The notes: generated by a model not told the origin, from the letters alone. Counted from the stretch's first letter, positions 32,644 through 41,767 are shown. The stretch is 64,000 nt of DNA from Oscillospiraceae bacterium (GCA_015067545.1 SVMG01000002.1:1-64000); one strand, 5' to 3'. Numbers and translations are program-made.

Positions 32644-32759
32644 TTGCTGCGACACAAATTCATTCCCACGCTGCAAGCGCACGGAAACAGAGCCTGTATT
32701 TTTACGAAAAAGTAAAAATACACGCTTGCACAATGGAAATTATGAATTTGCGTCGCAAG
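32644..32759. repeat. Nested long hairpin element
   Basis: Three nested inverted repeats form one long imperfect hairpin. The outer arms are 32647-32663 and 32742-32758 (ATGAATTTG core, one G-U pair). The middle arms are CTGCAAGCG (32671-32679) and CGCTTGCA (32723-32730). The inner arms are TGTATTTTTAC (32695-32705) and its perfect complement (32712-32722). No gene overlaps it. It could be a MITE-like element or a structured RNA. Confidence 0.65.
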
Positions 32760-32858
32760 AAAAATATATCACACTACGAAATAAATTGCAAGCAAAACTC
32801 GTCGAATGAGAACGTCATTTCCCAAAAGAGCGACCAGGAGGCAATCATTGGGCATCAT

Positions 32859-32890
32859 AAAATGGGGCTCATCAAGAGCCCCATTTTTAC
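32859..32890 (-). terminator. Terminator of the nitrilase-family gene
   Basis: AAAATGGGGCTC (32859-32870) pairs perfectly with 32876-32887 around ATCAA; on the minus strand the T-rich arm provides the U-tract. It lies directly after the stop codon. Confidence 0.88.
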
Positions 32891-34084
32891 TCAATATTCC
32901 ACAGGAATGCACAGATCTCCGTACAGCTCCGGGCGACGTTCCATTAGGTAAGTGGGATTGGGTTCTGCACTGGAACCGCAGGACATCCAGGGACACCAAA
33001 CCGGCTCATTCAGATCCACTTCCGCCAGGGCATAACCCTTATCTCCCGCTTCATCCAGCACCTTGCCGTTGGGAGAAACAACCATAGTGCCCTCGTTGTG
33101 GGTGTAGGCACTGACCAGGTGAACACCGTTTTCCAGTGCCCGGGTCAAGGTGCGCTCTCTACGGAAGCCATGTGTTGGAATCAGCAGGACTTCCGCGCCT
33201 CTCAGCGCCAGCGTCCTGGTGCTTTCCGGGAAGAAGTGATCCCAGCAGATCTGAATGCCCACCTTGCCGAAATCCGTATCGAAAACAGGCAGTTCATTTT
33301 CCAAAATACTGCCGTCTTCCAGCTCACCCATGGTCAAGTGGGTCTTATGGTAAAGCTCCTGGATCTGACCCTGGCGGTTGATCAGCAACCCGGTCAGCCG
33401 CTTCAGATCATCAGAGTCCTTTTCATAAATGGAGCAGGCGATATAAGTGTTATACTGCTTTGCCTTTGCGCACAGCTTGGCAATATCTTCATCATCCAAG
33501 CGGGAGAAATGAACCTTGGGCTGACGCTTGGAATCCCGTCCGGTCTGGTAGACCGCCTCGGTAAAGACCACCATATCCGGCTTCAGAGGTCCAACCGTGT
33601 CCAGCTCTTTCATTACATTGTCCACGTTTTCCTCATAGGTCTTGAAAACGCCCGGATCGACCATATCCCAGGAAACAGCGCACAGCCGCACTTTTCGGGG
33701 CACATAAGGGCCTTCTTCTGTCAAAGTCACATCCCGCAGAACGGCAGTTCCGGGCGTGTGACTGAACAGCAGCAGCTCCAGCTCCAAACGGCAGCAGCCC
33801 TCCGGGATCAAAATAGACTCACCGAGGCGAAGGTGTCCCTTGTGTTTTTCCTGTCCTTCACTGTCATAACAGTTGTAGAAAAAGCGATGGCTCAGCTTTG
33901 CGGTGTCAAAGGATGCGTCGAAACGGTAATAATACCGCTCCTTCAAGTCTGTAACATCCAATGTACATTTCAAAACAGTGTATTTTTCATTCGAAAAGCC
34001 CACGGACAGATCGTTGTCATCCGTCGTGATCAAAACGTCCCGATCTTCATAAGGCTTTCTAAAACGCCAGTTTCCAAATTGCAT
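32891..34084 (-). CDS. Carbon-nitrogen hydrolase (nitrilase superfamily) with N-terminal beta domain
   Basis: This protein of 397 residues starts at the ATG at 34084 (MQFGNWRFRKPYED), behind AAAGGAGG. The first 140 residues look like a beta-sandwich. The C-terminal 250 residues are a nitrilase fold with the Glu-Lys-Cys triad visible in VVFTEAVYQTGR (Glu near 175), YHKTHLTMGE (Lys near 245) and VGIQICWDHFFPE (Cys near 279). The enzyme should cleave a C-N bond in an amide or N-carbamoyl compound in the cytoplasm. It is divergent from the creatininase operon, and its perfect consensus promoter lies in the same intergenic region as the AraC-type sites. Confidence 0.87.
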   Translation of the reverse strand: MQFGNWRFRKPYEDRDVLITTDDNDLSVGFSNEKYTVLKCTLDVTDLKERYYYRFDASFDTAKLSHRFFYNCYDSEGQEKHKGHLRLGESILIPEGCCRLELELLLFSHTPGTAVLRDVTLTEEGPYVPRKVRLCAVSWDMVDPGVFKTYEENVDNVMKELDTVGPLKPDMVVFTEAVYQTGRDSKRQPKVHFSRLDDEDIAKLCAKAKQYNTYIACSIYEKDSDDLKRLTGLLINRQGQIQELYHKTHLTMGELEDGSILENELPVFDTDFGKVGIQICWDHFFPESTRTLALRGAEVLLIPTHGFRRERTLTRALENGVHLVSAYTHNEGTMVVSPNGKVLDEAGDKGYALAEVDLNEPVWCPWMSCGSSAEPNPTYLMERRPELYGDLCIPVEY

Positions 34085-34120
34085 AATACAGCCTCCTTTG
34101 CTGCTTAAAACATCACAATT

Positions 34121-34149
34121 ATTATAAGCTTTACCAAAATACTTGTCAA
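34121..34149 (-). promoter_or_regulatory. Consensus promoter of the nitrilase-family gene
   Basis: On the minus strand TTGACA (34149-34144), a 17-bp spacer and TATAAT (34126-34121) match the sigma-A consensus exactly. An A-rich half-site-like sequence (CAAAATACTTGT, 34135-34146) overlaps its -35 box. Confidence 0.85.
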
Positions 34150-34167
34150 ATCCTCCAAGGGTTTTAT

Positions 34168-34231
34168 GCAAAAACTTGTAGATTTTGCAAAAAACTTTTG
34201 ATTGCCAACTTGGTGTCATTCGGTGTATAAT
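34168..34231 (+). promoter_or_regulatory. AraC-type site and promoter of the creatininase/AraC operon (site A)
   Basis: Half-site GCAAAAACTTG starts at 34168 and AAAAAACTTTTG starts at 34189, 21 bp later. The -10 TATAAT is at 34226-34231, exactly 37 bp after the second half-site start; a weak -35 (TTGCCA, 34202) adjoins the second half-site. The same geometry occurs at three more promoters in this locus. Confidence 0.75.
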
Positions 34232-34280
34232 ATCATTAAATTAGAATGGGGGCATTCCCCAGTAAACAGGAGGTATACAT

Positions 34281-35018
34281 ATGTATCGCAAAACTGCAGA
34301 TGAAATCACCGCATTGGATCCGGAGATCGCCATTATTCCCGTGGGCTCTTTGGAGCAGCACGGCCCTCATCTGCCTGTGATGACCGACTGGGCCATCGCC
34401 GCAGAGCTGGGCAAACGGGTCGCTGAGAAAATGGGCGCATTTTTGGTGCCCGCACTGCCTGTTTCCACCTGCCGGGAGCAGATGGGCAAAAAGGGCAGCG
34501 TTTGGATGGAGCCTGTCACCTTCTATCAGATGATGACGGACATCATCATGTCCCTGAAGCTGCAGGGTTTCAAAAAAGTGGGTATTTTACAATGCCACGG
34601 CGGTATTTTTATTATGACTCCCCTGGTGCGGGATCTGAACGCCAGAAACAATCCCGACCTGATGGTTGCACTGGCCTATTCCGGTGACTTTAGCCCCAAG
34701 CTGCGTGAGGAGGGACTGCTGGAGACTCCCGAGCTCCACGCCGGTGAGGGCGAGACCTCCAAGATCCTGGCCATTGACCCGGAGTCCGTGCACATGGACC
34801 GTGCGGTGGACTATGTGCCCGATGTGCCCCGCCCCTACTTGAGCTACGGCAGTATCTTCCGTGCCAGTCCCTCCGGCGTGTGGGGCATCCCCAGCAAGGC
34901 GACTGCCGAAAAGGGCGAAAAGATCTTCGAACGCACCGCCGAACTGATGGTGGAGGAGCTGAACAAGGCCTTCTCTTACATGGAATCCAAAGAGAAATTC
35001 GGCTACAGTTATTTTTAA
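34281..35018 (+). CDS. Creatininase-family amidohydrolase
   Basis: This 245-residue protein starts behind CAGGAGG. The metal-binding signature is PVGSLEQHGPHLPVMTD near residues 21-37 (Glu, His, Asp ligands), and LQCHGG and LHAGEGETS supply the remaining ligands. The family cleaves cyclic or linear amide bonds (creatininase, MftE-type peptidases, formamide hydrolases). It is the first gene of an operon with an SGNH hydrolase (10 bp apart) and the AraC-type regulator. Together with the divergent nitrilase it suggests processing of amide-linked groups of the substrate; the exact compound is unknown. Confidence 0.87.
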   Translation: MYRKTADEITALDPEIAIIPVGSLEQHGPHLPVMTDWAIAAELGKRVAEKMGAFLVPALPVSTCREQMGKKGSVWMEPVTFYQMMTDIIMSLKLQGFKKVGILQCHGGIFIMTPLVRDLNARNNPDLMVALAYSGDFSPKLREEGLLETPELHAGEGETSKILAIDPESVHMDRAVDYVPDVPRPYLSYGSIFRASPSGVWGIPSKATAEKGEKIFERTAELMVEELNKAFSYMESKEKFGYSYF

Positions 35019-35028
35019 GGAGATACAT

Positions 35029-35667
35029 ATGAAGTTAGATAATCTGAAGATCAACATCCTCGGCGACAGTATCACCGCAGGCAAATGTGCCACCCGGGAT
35101 GAAGATGGCTATGTGGGCCTGTTGCAGCGGAAATATCCCAACGCCACCATTCGCAATTACGGCGATCCCGGCTCCTGCCTGTCAAACAAATGCCTGTGGG
35201 GGGTCAGAAGCTTCTGCGAGCGTGCCGATGAAATGGACGCGGACGCCGATCTTGTTATGGTGTTCGGCGGCACCAACGACTACTGCTGCTGCTGTCCTCT
35301 GGGACAGTGGGGCGACAAAACTGACGACACCTTCTACGGTGCCTGCTGGGTGCTGTTTGAGAAGCTGCTGCGCCGCTATCACGGCAAATGGATCGTAGTC
35401 GCCACCCCCATTCACCGTCTGAACGAGGATGGAACCATTTGCGAGGAGCGGCAGATGATCGCCCCTCTGCGGGAGTATGTTCGTATTATAAAGGAAACCG
35501 CAGCATATTTTGGCTTCCCTGTGATCGACCTGTTCACCACCAGCGGTCTGCAGCCCAATATCGACTACATTCGTGAGGCGTATACTGCAGACGGTCTGCA
35601 CCCCAACGACGCGGGCCACGCACTTCTGTTCCAAAGAGTGGACGCAGCGCTGCGGCATCTCCTTTGA
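35029..35667 (+). CDS. SGNH/GDSL hydrolase
   Basis: This 212-residue protein starts behind AAGGAGA, 10 bp after the creatininase-family gene. The four SGNH blocks are visible: INILGDSITAGK (Ser in block I), a glycine block in NYGDPGSCLSN, GGTNDYC (Asn, block III) and DGLHPNDAGH (Asp/His, block V). There is no signal peptide, so it acts in the cytoplasm, probably as an esterase that removes acyl groups from imported carbohydrate. It lies directly upstream of the regulator gene. Confidence 0.88.
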   Translation: MKLDNLKINILGDSITAGKCATRDEDGYVGLLQRKYPNATIRNYGDPGSCLSNKCLWGVRSFCERADEMDADADLVMVFGGTNDYCCCCPLGQWGDKTDDTFYGACWVLFEKLLRRYHGKWIVVATPIHRLNEDGTICEERQMIAPLREYVRIIKETAAYFGFPVIDLFTTSGLQPNIDYIREAYTADGLHPNDAGHALLFQRVDAALRHLL

Positions 35668-35702
35668 GAGCCCTATTTGGACAAGAAAGGAAAGGAAGAA
35701 TC

Positions 35703-37862
35703 ATGGCTTTTACCGAAAAAGCAAAGAAAATATTGAAACAGCGTTCCTTTCTTTTCACGCTGGTCTTGTCCATTGTGGGACTCATCTGCATCCCACTGCT
35801 TGCTCTGCAGACCTTCACTGTAAGCCACTCAACGGATGAATTTCAGAAAAGCAATCATGAATACTATCGCTCCGTTTTGCAGTCCAGTGCCAGTACCTTT
35901 CAGTCCCGGGAGCAGGTACTGTCACAGACGGCCCTGCGGATCAGCCTCAACGATATCATCCAAAAGCCTTTGCGTCATCCCTCTTCGGAGTATGCGCTAT
36001 ATGAGGCAGCGCAGGAAATTTCCAATTACGGTGCGGAAGTGCTCTATGTAACAAATGTGGGCGTATACTACGCTTCCGAAGGATACCTTCTGACCAACGG
36101 CAACAAATACCTGTTGACCGATTACTGCGACATGCATGAGCCAGCAAGTCGTGAATATTCCAAGCGGCTGCGGGTCTTCTTTGAGGAGCTGGACTGCATG
36201 GACTATCATGCATCCTCTGACGGCAAAACACTCTATGCCGCCCGCCCCATTTCTTTGGGCGCAGCAGGCAGAAATGATGCCATCGCCTTCTTTGTCATGG
36301 ATGCAGCGGCATTGGAAGAAAGTCTCAGAGCATCCATCTCCCTGCACGCCAGCTTTGCGATCATCGACGAAGCCGGTCATTTTCTGCTCCAGGGCAGTGA
36401 CTTTGTGGAAAACATCCACACTCCGGAGCTCAACAGCTTCCTGTCCTCCGGAAGCAACGTTTGCACTGCCGGCGCGAAAAAGGATCTGCTGCTTTACAGG
36501 CATACCGATCCGGAGTCCAGCCTTACCTTTTTGCTTTCCGTGGATAAGGATGCCTCCGAGGGCCGGCTGTTGGACTTTGCACAATTGCTGCGCACCACCA
36601 TGTATGGAATGATCTTTCTGGTGATCATTTCCCTTTGTGTTACAATTTATATTAACTACCGGCCCATTTACCAGCTTCTGAAAAAGCATACCGGCGGAGA
36701 GCTGGGGCACAAGACCCGTTCTGAGATCGAGCTGCTGGATTCCGCTTTCTTTCAGCTGGACGAAAAAATGTCTAATCAGCAGAATCTGCTGAAGGATTTC
36801 ATTCTGGGAGATCTGCTGTTTGGAAATGCCGTAAAACCGGAGCTGATCAACCAATACTTCCCATCCAGTCGCTATCAATCCTTCGCAGTTATGACCACGC
36901 TGTGCCCCTCTTTGAATTCCGCGCAATCTCTCCAGCTGGCAGACAGAATCACAGAAGCCACGGGACACAGCATCTACATCACCAGTGTTCCCAGCCGCCC
37001 CCATACGATCATCGTATGTTTGGCTGAAACGCAGATCCATTCCCTCGCACTGCATGACCATACGATTCGCGCCATCGCAGATGTCTTTGGCATGGAGTAT
37101 CCTCTTTGCACAGGTCAGATCGTGACGGATATCCACGAACTGCGCGCCTCCTACCGGGGCGCTGTAACCGCCCATCCCAGTCCAAACGCAAACAAAACGG
37201 ACGCAACGGCGGATGATTTCTCCAAAATGCTGCATTTGCTGTCACAGTGTGTTTACGTGGGTGATGAAGCAGAAGCACAAAAATATTTGGCAGATATCAG
37301 AGCATATCTTTACAACAACATTATGGGAGAAGGCCACTTGCGATATCATTGCTTCCAGCTGCTGCACTCTTATCTAGACAGCATCAACAGTAACGAAGCA
37401 CACCTTTCGGCCCAGGACATAGAGCTGCTCCTGTCTTTTACCGGCACAGACCATTTGTTTAAGCTTTTGGGCGAATCCGTTCAACAGGTTTGCGCACAAG
37501 TTGCCGACACCGAACGCTCTGTGGACATACAGATACAGCAACGGCTGCTGACGTATGTGGATACCAATTTCAAAAACAGCGAACTGTGTTTGACTTCTGC
37601 CGCAGACCATATTGGCGTTTCCATCTATGCAGTCAGCCGTCTTTTCAAAGAAGTGACGGGTACAGGCTTCAAGGAATACGTTACAGAAAAGCGTCTGGAA
37701 TACGGCCATATGCTTTTGTGCACCACACAGAAGAGCATCGCGGAGATCTCTGCTGCGGCCGGTTTTGAAAACGCCAACTATTTCTCCACCGTTTTTAAGT
37801 TAAAGTACGGTATGCCGCCAACAAAATATCGGAACATCCAAAAGGAAAAGCAATCCATATAA
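35703..37862 (+). CDS. Membrane-bound AraC-family regulator with extracellular sensor
   Basis: This protein of 719 residues starts at the ATG at 35703 (MAFTEKAKKILKQ), behind AAAGGAAG. A membrane helix at about 15-40 (FTLVLSIVGLICIPLLALQT) is followed by an extracellular sensor (about 40-295) and a second helix near 300-322 (MIFLVIISLCVTIYINY). Then come a linker and middle domain, and a C-terminal AraC/XylS double helix-turn-helix (about 612-712: HIGVSIYAVSRLFKEVTG, IAEISAAAGFENANYFSTVF). Regulators of this build usually control adjacent LplB/YtcP-type sugar importers. The four matching promoter sites in this locus, one before its own operon, are its likely targets. Confidence 0.9.
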   Translation: MAFTEKAKKILKQRSFLFTLVLSIVGLICIPLLALQTFTVSHSTDEFQKSNHEYYRSVLQSSASTFQSREQVLSQTALRISLNDIIQKPLRHPSSEYALYEAAQEISNYGAEVLYVTNVGVYYASEGYLLTNGNKYLLTDYCDMHEPASREYSKRLRVFFEELDCMDYHASSDGKTLYAARPISLGAAGRNDAIAFFVMDAAALEESLRASISLHASFAIIDEAGHFLLQGSDFVENIHTPELNSFLSSGSNVCTAGAKKDLLLYRHTDPESSLTFLLSVDKDASEGRLLDFAQLLRTTMYGMIFLVIISLCVTIYINYRPIYQLLKKHTGGELGHKTRSEIELLDSAFFQLDEKMSNQQNLLKDFILGDLLFGNAVKPELINQYFPSSRYQSFAVMTTLCPSLNSAQSLQLADRITEATGHSIYITSVPSRPHTIIVCLAETQIHSLALHDHTIRAIADVFGMEYPLCTGQIVTDIHELRASYRGAVTAHPSPNANKTDATADDFSKMLHLLSQCVYVGDEAEAQKYLADIRAYLYNNIMGEGHLRYHCFQLLHSYLDSINSNEAHLSAQDIELLLSFTGTDHLFKLLGESVQQVCAQVADTERSVDIQIQQRLLTYVDTNFKNSELCLTSAADHIGVSIYAVSRLFKEVTGTGFKEYVTEKRLEYGHMLLCTTQKSIAEISAAAGFENANYFSTVFKLKYGMPPTKYRNIQKEKQSI

Positions 37863-37882
37863 TATATTTATTTACCGGAGGA

Positions 37883-38080
37883 ATGATCATGGAAACCTGT
37901 ACCCGTGGCTGGGCTGAGGGTGACGAAAATCTATACTACCTGGATGGTGCAGGGATGTTCGGTGACGAAGACCAGGATGCCTGCACTGTGGACCATACGC
38001 ACCCCAACGATCTTGGCTTCTACCGGATGGCACAGCGCATCCGCCCGATCCTCTACAACATACTGGAAGGCATAAAATAA
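37883..38080 (+). CDS. C-terminal fragment of an SGNH hydrolase
   Basis: This 65-residue frame has its own GGAGGA site. Its middle reads ENLYYLDGAGMFGDEDQDAC and VDHTHPNDLGFYRMAQ, i.e. only the last block (Asp-x-x-His) of an SGNH hydrolase of the type at 44806-45861 (VDTDHPTDFGFTSMAKT there). The nucleophile and glycine/asparagine blocks are absent, so it cannot be a complete enzyme. It is most likely the remnant of a deleted gene that still closes the operon before a terminator. Confidence 0.65.
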   Translation: MIMETCTRGWAEGDENLYYLDGAGMFGDEDQDACTVDHTHPNDLGFYRMAQRIRPILYNILEGIK

Positions 38081-38086
38081 TGCGAG

Positions 38087-38123
38087 AATCCCCACTCGAT
38101 GGTACGGTCGAGTGGGGATTTGT
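38087..38123 (+). terminator. Terminator of the creatininase/AraC operon
   Basis: AATCCCCACTCGA (38087-38099) pairs perfectly with 38108-38120, followed by TTTGTT on the plus strand. Confidence 0.85.
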
Positions 38124-38173
38124 TACCCTTGCACAAAACCAAATGGCAAAATCTATGCATAAAGATCATACCT

Positions 38174-38237
38174 GCAAAATTCTTGAGATGGTTTGCAAGA
38201 AAGACGTGATGCATAATGGGAGTTTTTGATTTATCAT
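38174..38237 (+). promoter_or_regulatory. AraC-type site and promoter of the ABC importer (site B)
   Basis: GCAAAATTCTTG starts at 38174 and GCAAGAAAGACG starts at 38195 (21 bp). The -10 TATCAT is at 38232-38237, again 37 bp after the second half-site start. No good -35 box is present, as expected for an activator-dependent promoter. Confidence 0.72.
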
Positions 38238-38274
38238 ATAGTCAGTCCATCCACACAGATTAGGAGTGATACTT

Positions 38275-39225
38275 TTGAAAACGCCATCCCCGCGCACAGC
38301 ACAAACGTTGTCCCCCAGTACGAAGGGACAGAAGCTGCTGCAACATTTTAAAACATATTTTTGGTTGTATCTGTTTATTTTACCAACACTGATTTGGTAC
38401 GCCGTCTTCCTCTACGGCCCCATGGGCGGCATCATCATTGCTTTCAAGCGCTATACAGGTGCCAAGAGCATCTGGGCAAGTAAATGGGTCGGCCTGAAGT
38501 GGTTTAAGAGTTTCTTTAGCTCTTACTACTTCACCACCATCCTTCGAAACACCCTGACACTCTCTTTATATAGTCTTTGCACTTTTCCGTTACCTATTAT
38601 CTTTGCGCTGATGATCAACGAGGTCACCCACACAAAGTTTAAGAAATCAATCCAGACCATCATGTATGCTCCCCACTTTGTTTCTACTGTGGTTATTGTA
38701 AGCATGCTGCAGCTTTTCTTTGCTAATAATGGCTTAGTTAATCAGCTGTTGCAATCCCTGGGTCTTGAAGAGGTCGCGTTCATGACTGACCCGGCTGCAT
38801 TCCCGCATCTGTATGTATGGTCTGATGTTTGGCAAAACTTAGGTTGGGGTTGTATTGTTTACGTGTCCGCTCTGTCCAGTGTTGACCCCGGCTTGCATGA
38901 GGCTGCTACCTTGGACGGTGCATCGCGCCTTCAGCGAATCTGGCACATCAACATTCCCACCATTCTTCCTACAATCATGGTCATGCTGATCATGCGTGTG
39001 GGCGGCATAATGGCAAATAATACCAACAAGGTGCTGCTGATGCTCAACGATTTGAACGCAGATACCGCAGAAGTGATCGGCACTTTTGTGTATTATCGCG
39101 GTTTGATCGATGGCAACTATAGCTACGCTACCGCAGTTGGCCTATTTTCCAATGTGATCAATCTGATCTTGTTATTGACCGTGAATAAGATCTCCGACAA
39201 ACTCACCAAAAACAGTCTCTTCTAA
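38275..39225 (+). CDS. ABC sugar importer permease, LplB type
   Basis: This protein of about 316 residues probably starts at the TTG at 38275 (8 bp after AGGAG); the in-frame GTG at 38266 lies inside the ribosome binding site. Six membrane segments are visible (LYLFILPTLIWYAVFLYGPM first). The cytoplasmic EAA loop reads EAATLDGASRLQRIW. The length and the starting YFWLYLFILPTL pattern fit the LplB/PtsB-like permeases of carbohydrate uptake type 1. It is the first gene of the importer operon, 12 bp before the second permease. Confidence 0.87.
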   Translation: MKTPSPRTAQTLSPSTKGQKLLQHFKTYFWLYLFILPTLIWYAVFLYGPMGGIIIAFKRYTGAKSIWASKWVGLKWFKSFFSSYYFTTILRNTLTLSLYSLCTFPLPIIFALMINEVTHTKFKKSIQTIMYAPHFVSTVVIVSMLQLFFANNGLVNQLLQSLGLEEVAFMTDPAAFPHLYVWSDVWQNLGWGCIVYVSALSSVDPGLHEAATLDGASRLQRIWHINIPTILPTIMVMLIMRVGGIMANNTNKVLLMLNDLNADTAEVIGTFVYYRGLIDGNYSYATAVGLFSNVINLILLLTVNKISDKLTKNSLF

Positions 39226-39237
39226 GGGGGTGCCAAA

Positions 39238-40122
39238 ATGAAAGTAAAAGAATCAATTTCTGACCGTGTTGTGCTTGGAATCATTTATACGATTCTGGTC
39301 ATTGCCGCGCTCGTCTGTTTGTATCCCCTTTGGTTGGTATTAATCAGTTCCTTTTCAGATCCTAATACCGTGGCACTGGGAAAGGTACTTCTTTATCCCA
39401 TCAACCTGACGATCTCTGCTTATACGGAAGCCTTCCGCACGAACGAAATCATGATCGGTTACCGTAACAGTCTGTTCTATCTTGTTGTGGGTACGATCAT
39501 AAACCTTTTGTTTACCATTCCCGCCGCCTATTCTCTATCCCATCCCAAGGTCAAGGGTCGCAGCGTGATCATGAAGCTTCTGGTATTTACCATGTACTTC
39601 AGCGGCGGCCTGATCCCCACCTTCATTCTGAAAAAAGAGTTAGGGTTGATCAACACTGTTTGGGCCGTTCTGCTCAGTGGTGCCTGCTCTACTACCAATT
39701 TGATCATTGCCCGGAGTTTCTTTGTATCCGGTGTGCCCAGAGAATTGGAGGAAGCCTCTGAAATCGACGGCTGTAGCCCTCTGCAGACTTTCTTGCAAAT
39801 CGTTCTGCCTCTTTCCAAGGCTATGCTCAGCGTTATTATGCTGTACTACGCTGTCTCCCGCTGGAACGACTTTACCAATTCACTGTACTATCAGCCCAGC
39901 GCTGACCACCTGCATTCCTTGCAGATGGTGCTCCGGGGCTTCGTTGACCGTGCCAATATGGAAGCACTCCACGGTGGTGCAAATGCAGATCACTGGGCAG
40001 AAGTGGTACTCCAGTTGAGATATTCCAGTATCGTTATTGCATCTGTCCCGCTTTTGGTGATCTACCCCTTCATTCAAAAGTATTTTGAGAAGGGCGTTAT
40101 GCTGGGTTCTGTTAAAGGCTAA
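39238..40122 (+). CDS. ABC sugar importer permease, YtcP/MalG type
   Basis: This 294-residue protein starts behind AAGGGGG. There are six membrane segments (IIYTILVIAALVCLYPLWLV first), and the EAA loop is EASEIDGCSPLQTFLQIVLP. The C terminus KYFEKGVMLGSVKG is typical of YtcP-like permeases. It pairs with the preceding permease. No ATPase gene is present, which is usual because such systems share an ATPase encoded elsewhere. Confidence 0.9.
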   Translation: MKVKESISDRVVLGIIYTILVIAALVCLYPLWLVLISSFSDPNTVALGKVLLYPINLTISAYTEAFRTNEIMIGYRNSLFYLVVGTIINLLFTIPAAYSLSHPKVKGRSVIMKLLVFTMYFSGGLIPTFILKKELGLINTVWAVLLSGACSTTNLIIARSFFVSGVPRELEEASEIDGCSPLQTFLQIVLPLSKAMLSVIMLYYAVSRWNDFTNSLYYQPSADHLHSLQMVLRGFVDRANMEALHGGANADHWAEVVLQLRYSSIVIASVPLLVIYPFIQKYFEKGVMLGSVKG

Positions 40123-40183
40123 TCTTTTACCGGTAGTTTCGATGCAGCAGCATCGTGCTATATAAAAATAAGGAGGAAAGAAT

Positions 40184-41767
40184 ATGAAAAAACTGCTCGC
40201 AATGCTTATGGCCTTCGTTATGATCCTTGGCTTGACCGCCTGTGTCACCGAAGACGATACCCCGGAGACCAAAGCAACCATCAGCATCCCCCCCGCTGTG
40301 ATCGACCCCAAGGAACAGGTCAATGCTGATTTCTATCCCTTGGAGACCGACACCGTTCTGCGCGTCCTGTTTACTGAGGGCGGAGAAGGTGAAATAGATG
40401 CGTCCAAGCTGTGGGAAGAAGTTACCGGCATTGAGCTGGATGTTTTGACCTGGACCGGAGAACAGCTGAGTGCCTCTTTGGCCGCTACTGACATCCCCGA
40501 CGCCATTGTTATGCCCTGGGATTTTCCCAAGGCGAAGGTCTATGAATTTGGTGCCGCAGGTAAATTTTTGGACTTCAGCAAGCATCTGGATAAGATGCCC
40601 AACCTGTGCGCCCTGATCAAGCAGTATCCTGAGATTCTGGAAGTCTGCGCCTATCCCGACGGCGGCATGTATTCCCTGCCCAAGGTCGGTTGGTCCAATA
40701 CTAACCAGTCTAACCTTCTTTACATCCGTACCGACATTATGGAAGAACTCGGATGGGAAAAAGCTCCCGCTACCACCGACGAGCTTCTGCAGTTTATTAA
40801 GGAAGCTCAGGAAAAGTATAAGGACAACCCCGAGTTCAAGGCTTTCATTCCCCAGACCAAATCCTATATGAACTGGAACGGCCAGAACACCCTCGCCAGC
40901 ACCCTGTTCTCGTCCTTTGGCGAGTTGGTGGAAACCGGCTTGACCCTCGATGCCGAGAACAAAGTTGTGTTGGGCGCTGCTACTGAGCAGTACCGTTACT
41001 ATCTGGAATACATGAACCAGCTGTGGAACTCCGGTGCTTTCGAGACCGGCATCTACACCATGGACTCCGCTTCCAGCAAAGCCGCTATCCAAAACGGCAA
41101 CTGTGCAATTTCTATCGGTACTTACGCTAACACCTCTTCTTTTGCAGACGGTGTCGCTCATATCGAAGTCATGGAGCCTCTGGTCTCTAAGTATCAGGGC
41201 ACCAAGCAGTGGATGAAGAATCCTGTTGTCAATTTCCGCGCCTGTGTGGCCAATGCAAACTGCGAAGATCTGGATACTCTGCTTGCATTCCTGGATTCCT
41301 TCTATGCACCTCATGATAACCCCCTGAACAAGGAGGGTACCGTATATGGCGCTTCCCTTTCCAAGGGTGTTACTGGTGTGAACATTGCGATAGATCACGA
41401 AGCCAAGACCTGGACCTCCCTTGAAAAATTCAGCAATTATTCCGACAATCTGTACACTGGCATTATAGGCGAGTACGTTCCCATTTCCAGCTTGCGTGTG
41501 AAGGGCAAAGGCACCATGGAGAATCTGTTGCCCTATGCAAAAGAGGTATCCAATCTGACCGCCCTTGTGGTCCTGTCCGAGGACGACCAGGACAATTACG
41601 CAGACCTGTGGACTGACCTTGAGAAGTACATCTCTCAAATGCACGGTAAGTTCATTACTGGTCAGGAAGATCTGGAAACCGGCTGGGATAATTATTTGAG
41701 CCGGCTGAACCAGATGGGTCTTGAGGAAGTTCTGGAAATCTATCAGAACGCATACGATCCCAACTAA
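40184..41767 (+). CDS. Extracellular solute-binding lipoprotein (LipO/YtcQ type)
   Basis: This 527-residue protein starts behind AAGGAGG. The signal peptide MKKLLAMLMAFVMILGL ends in LTAC (Cys20), followed by a Thr/Pro-rich linker. The large periplasmic-binding-protein fold fits the length (about 500-550 residues) of LplA/LipO-type proteins. Examples are DAIVMPWDFPKAKVYEFG and YLSRLNQMGLEEVLEIYQNA at the C terminus. It binds the carbohydrate delivered to the two permeases and closes the importer operon before the terminator at 41797-41830. Confidence 0.87.
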   Translation: MKKLLAMLMAFVMILGLTACVTEDDTPETKATISIPPAVIDPKEQVNADFYPLETDTVLRVLFTEGGEGEIDASKLWEEVTGIELDVLTWTGEQLSASLAATDIPDAIVMPWDFPKAKVYEFGAAGKFLDFSKHLDKMPNLCALIKQYPEILEVCAYPDGGMYSLPKVGWSNTNQSNLLYIRTDIMEELGWEKAPATTDELLQFIKEAQEKYKDNPEFKAFIPQTKSYMNWNGQNTLASTLFSSFGELVETGLTLDAENKVVLGAATEQYRYYLEYMNQLWNSGAFETGIYTMDSASSKAAIQNGNCAISIGTYANTSSFADGVAHIEVMEPLVSKYQGTKQWMKNPVVNFRACVANANCEDLDTLLAFLDSFYAPHDNPLNKEGTVYGASLSKGVTGVNIAIDHEAKTWTSLEKFSNYSDNLYTGIIGEYVPISSLRVKGKGTMENLLPYAKEVSNLTALVVLSEDDQDNYADLWTDLEKYISQMHGKFITGQEDLETGWDNYLSRLNQMGLEEVLEIYQNAYDPN

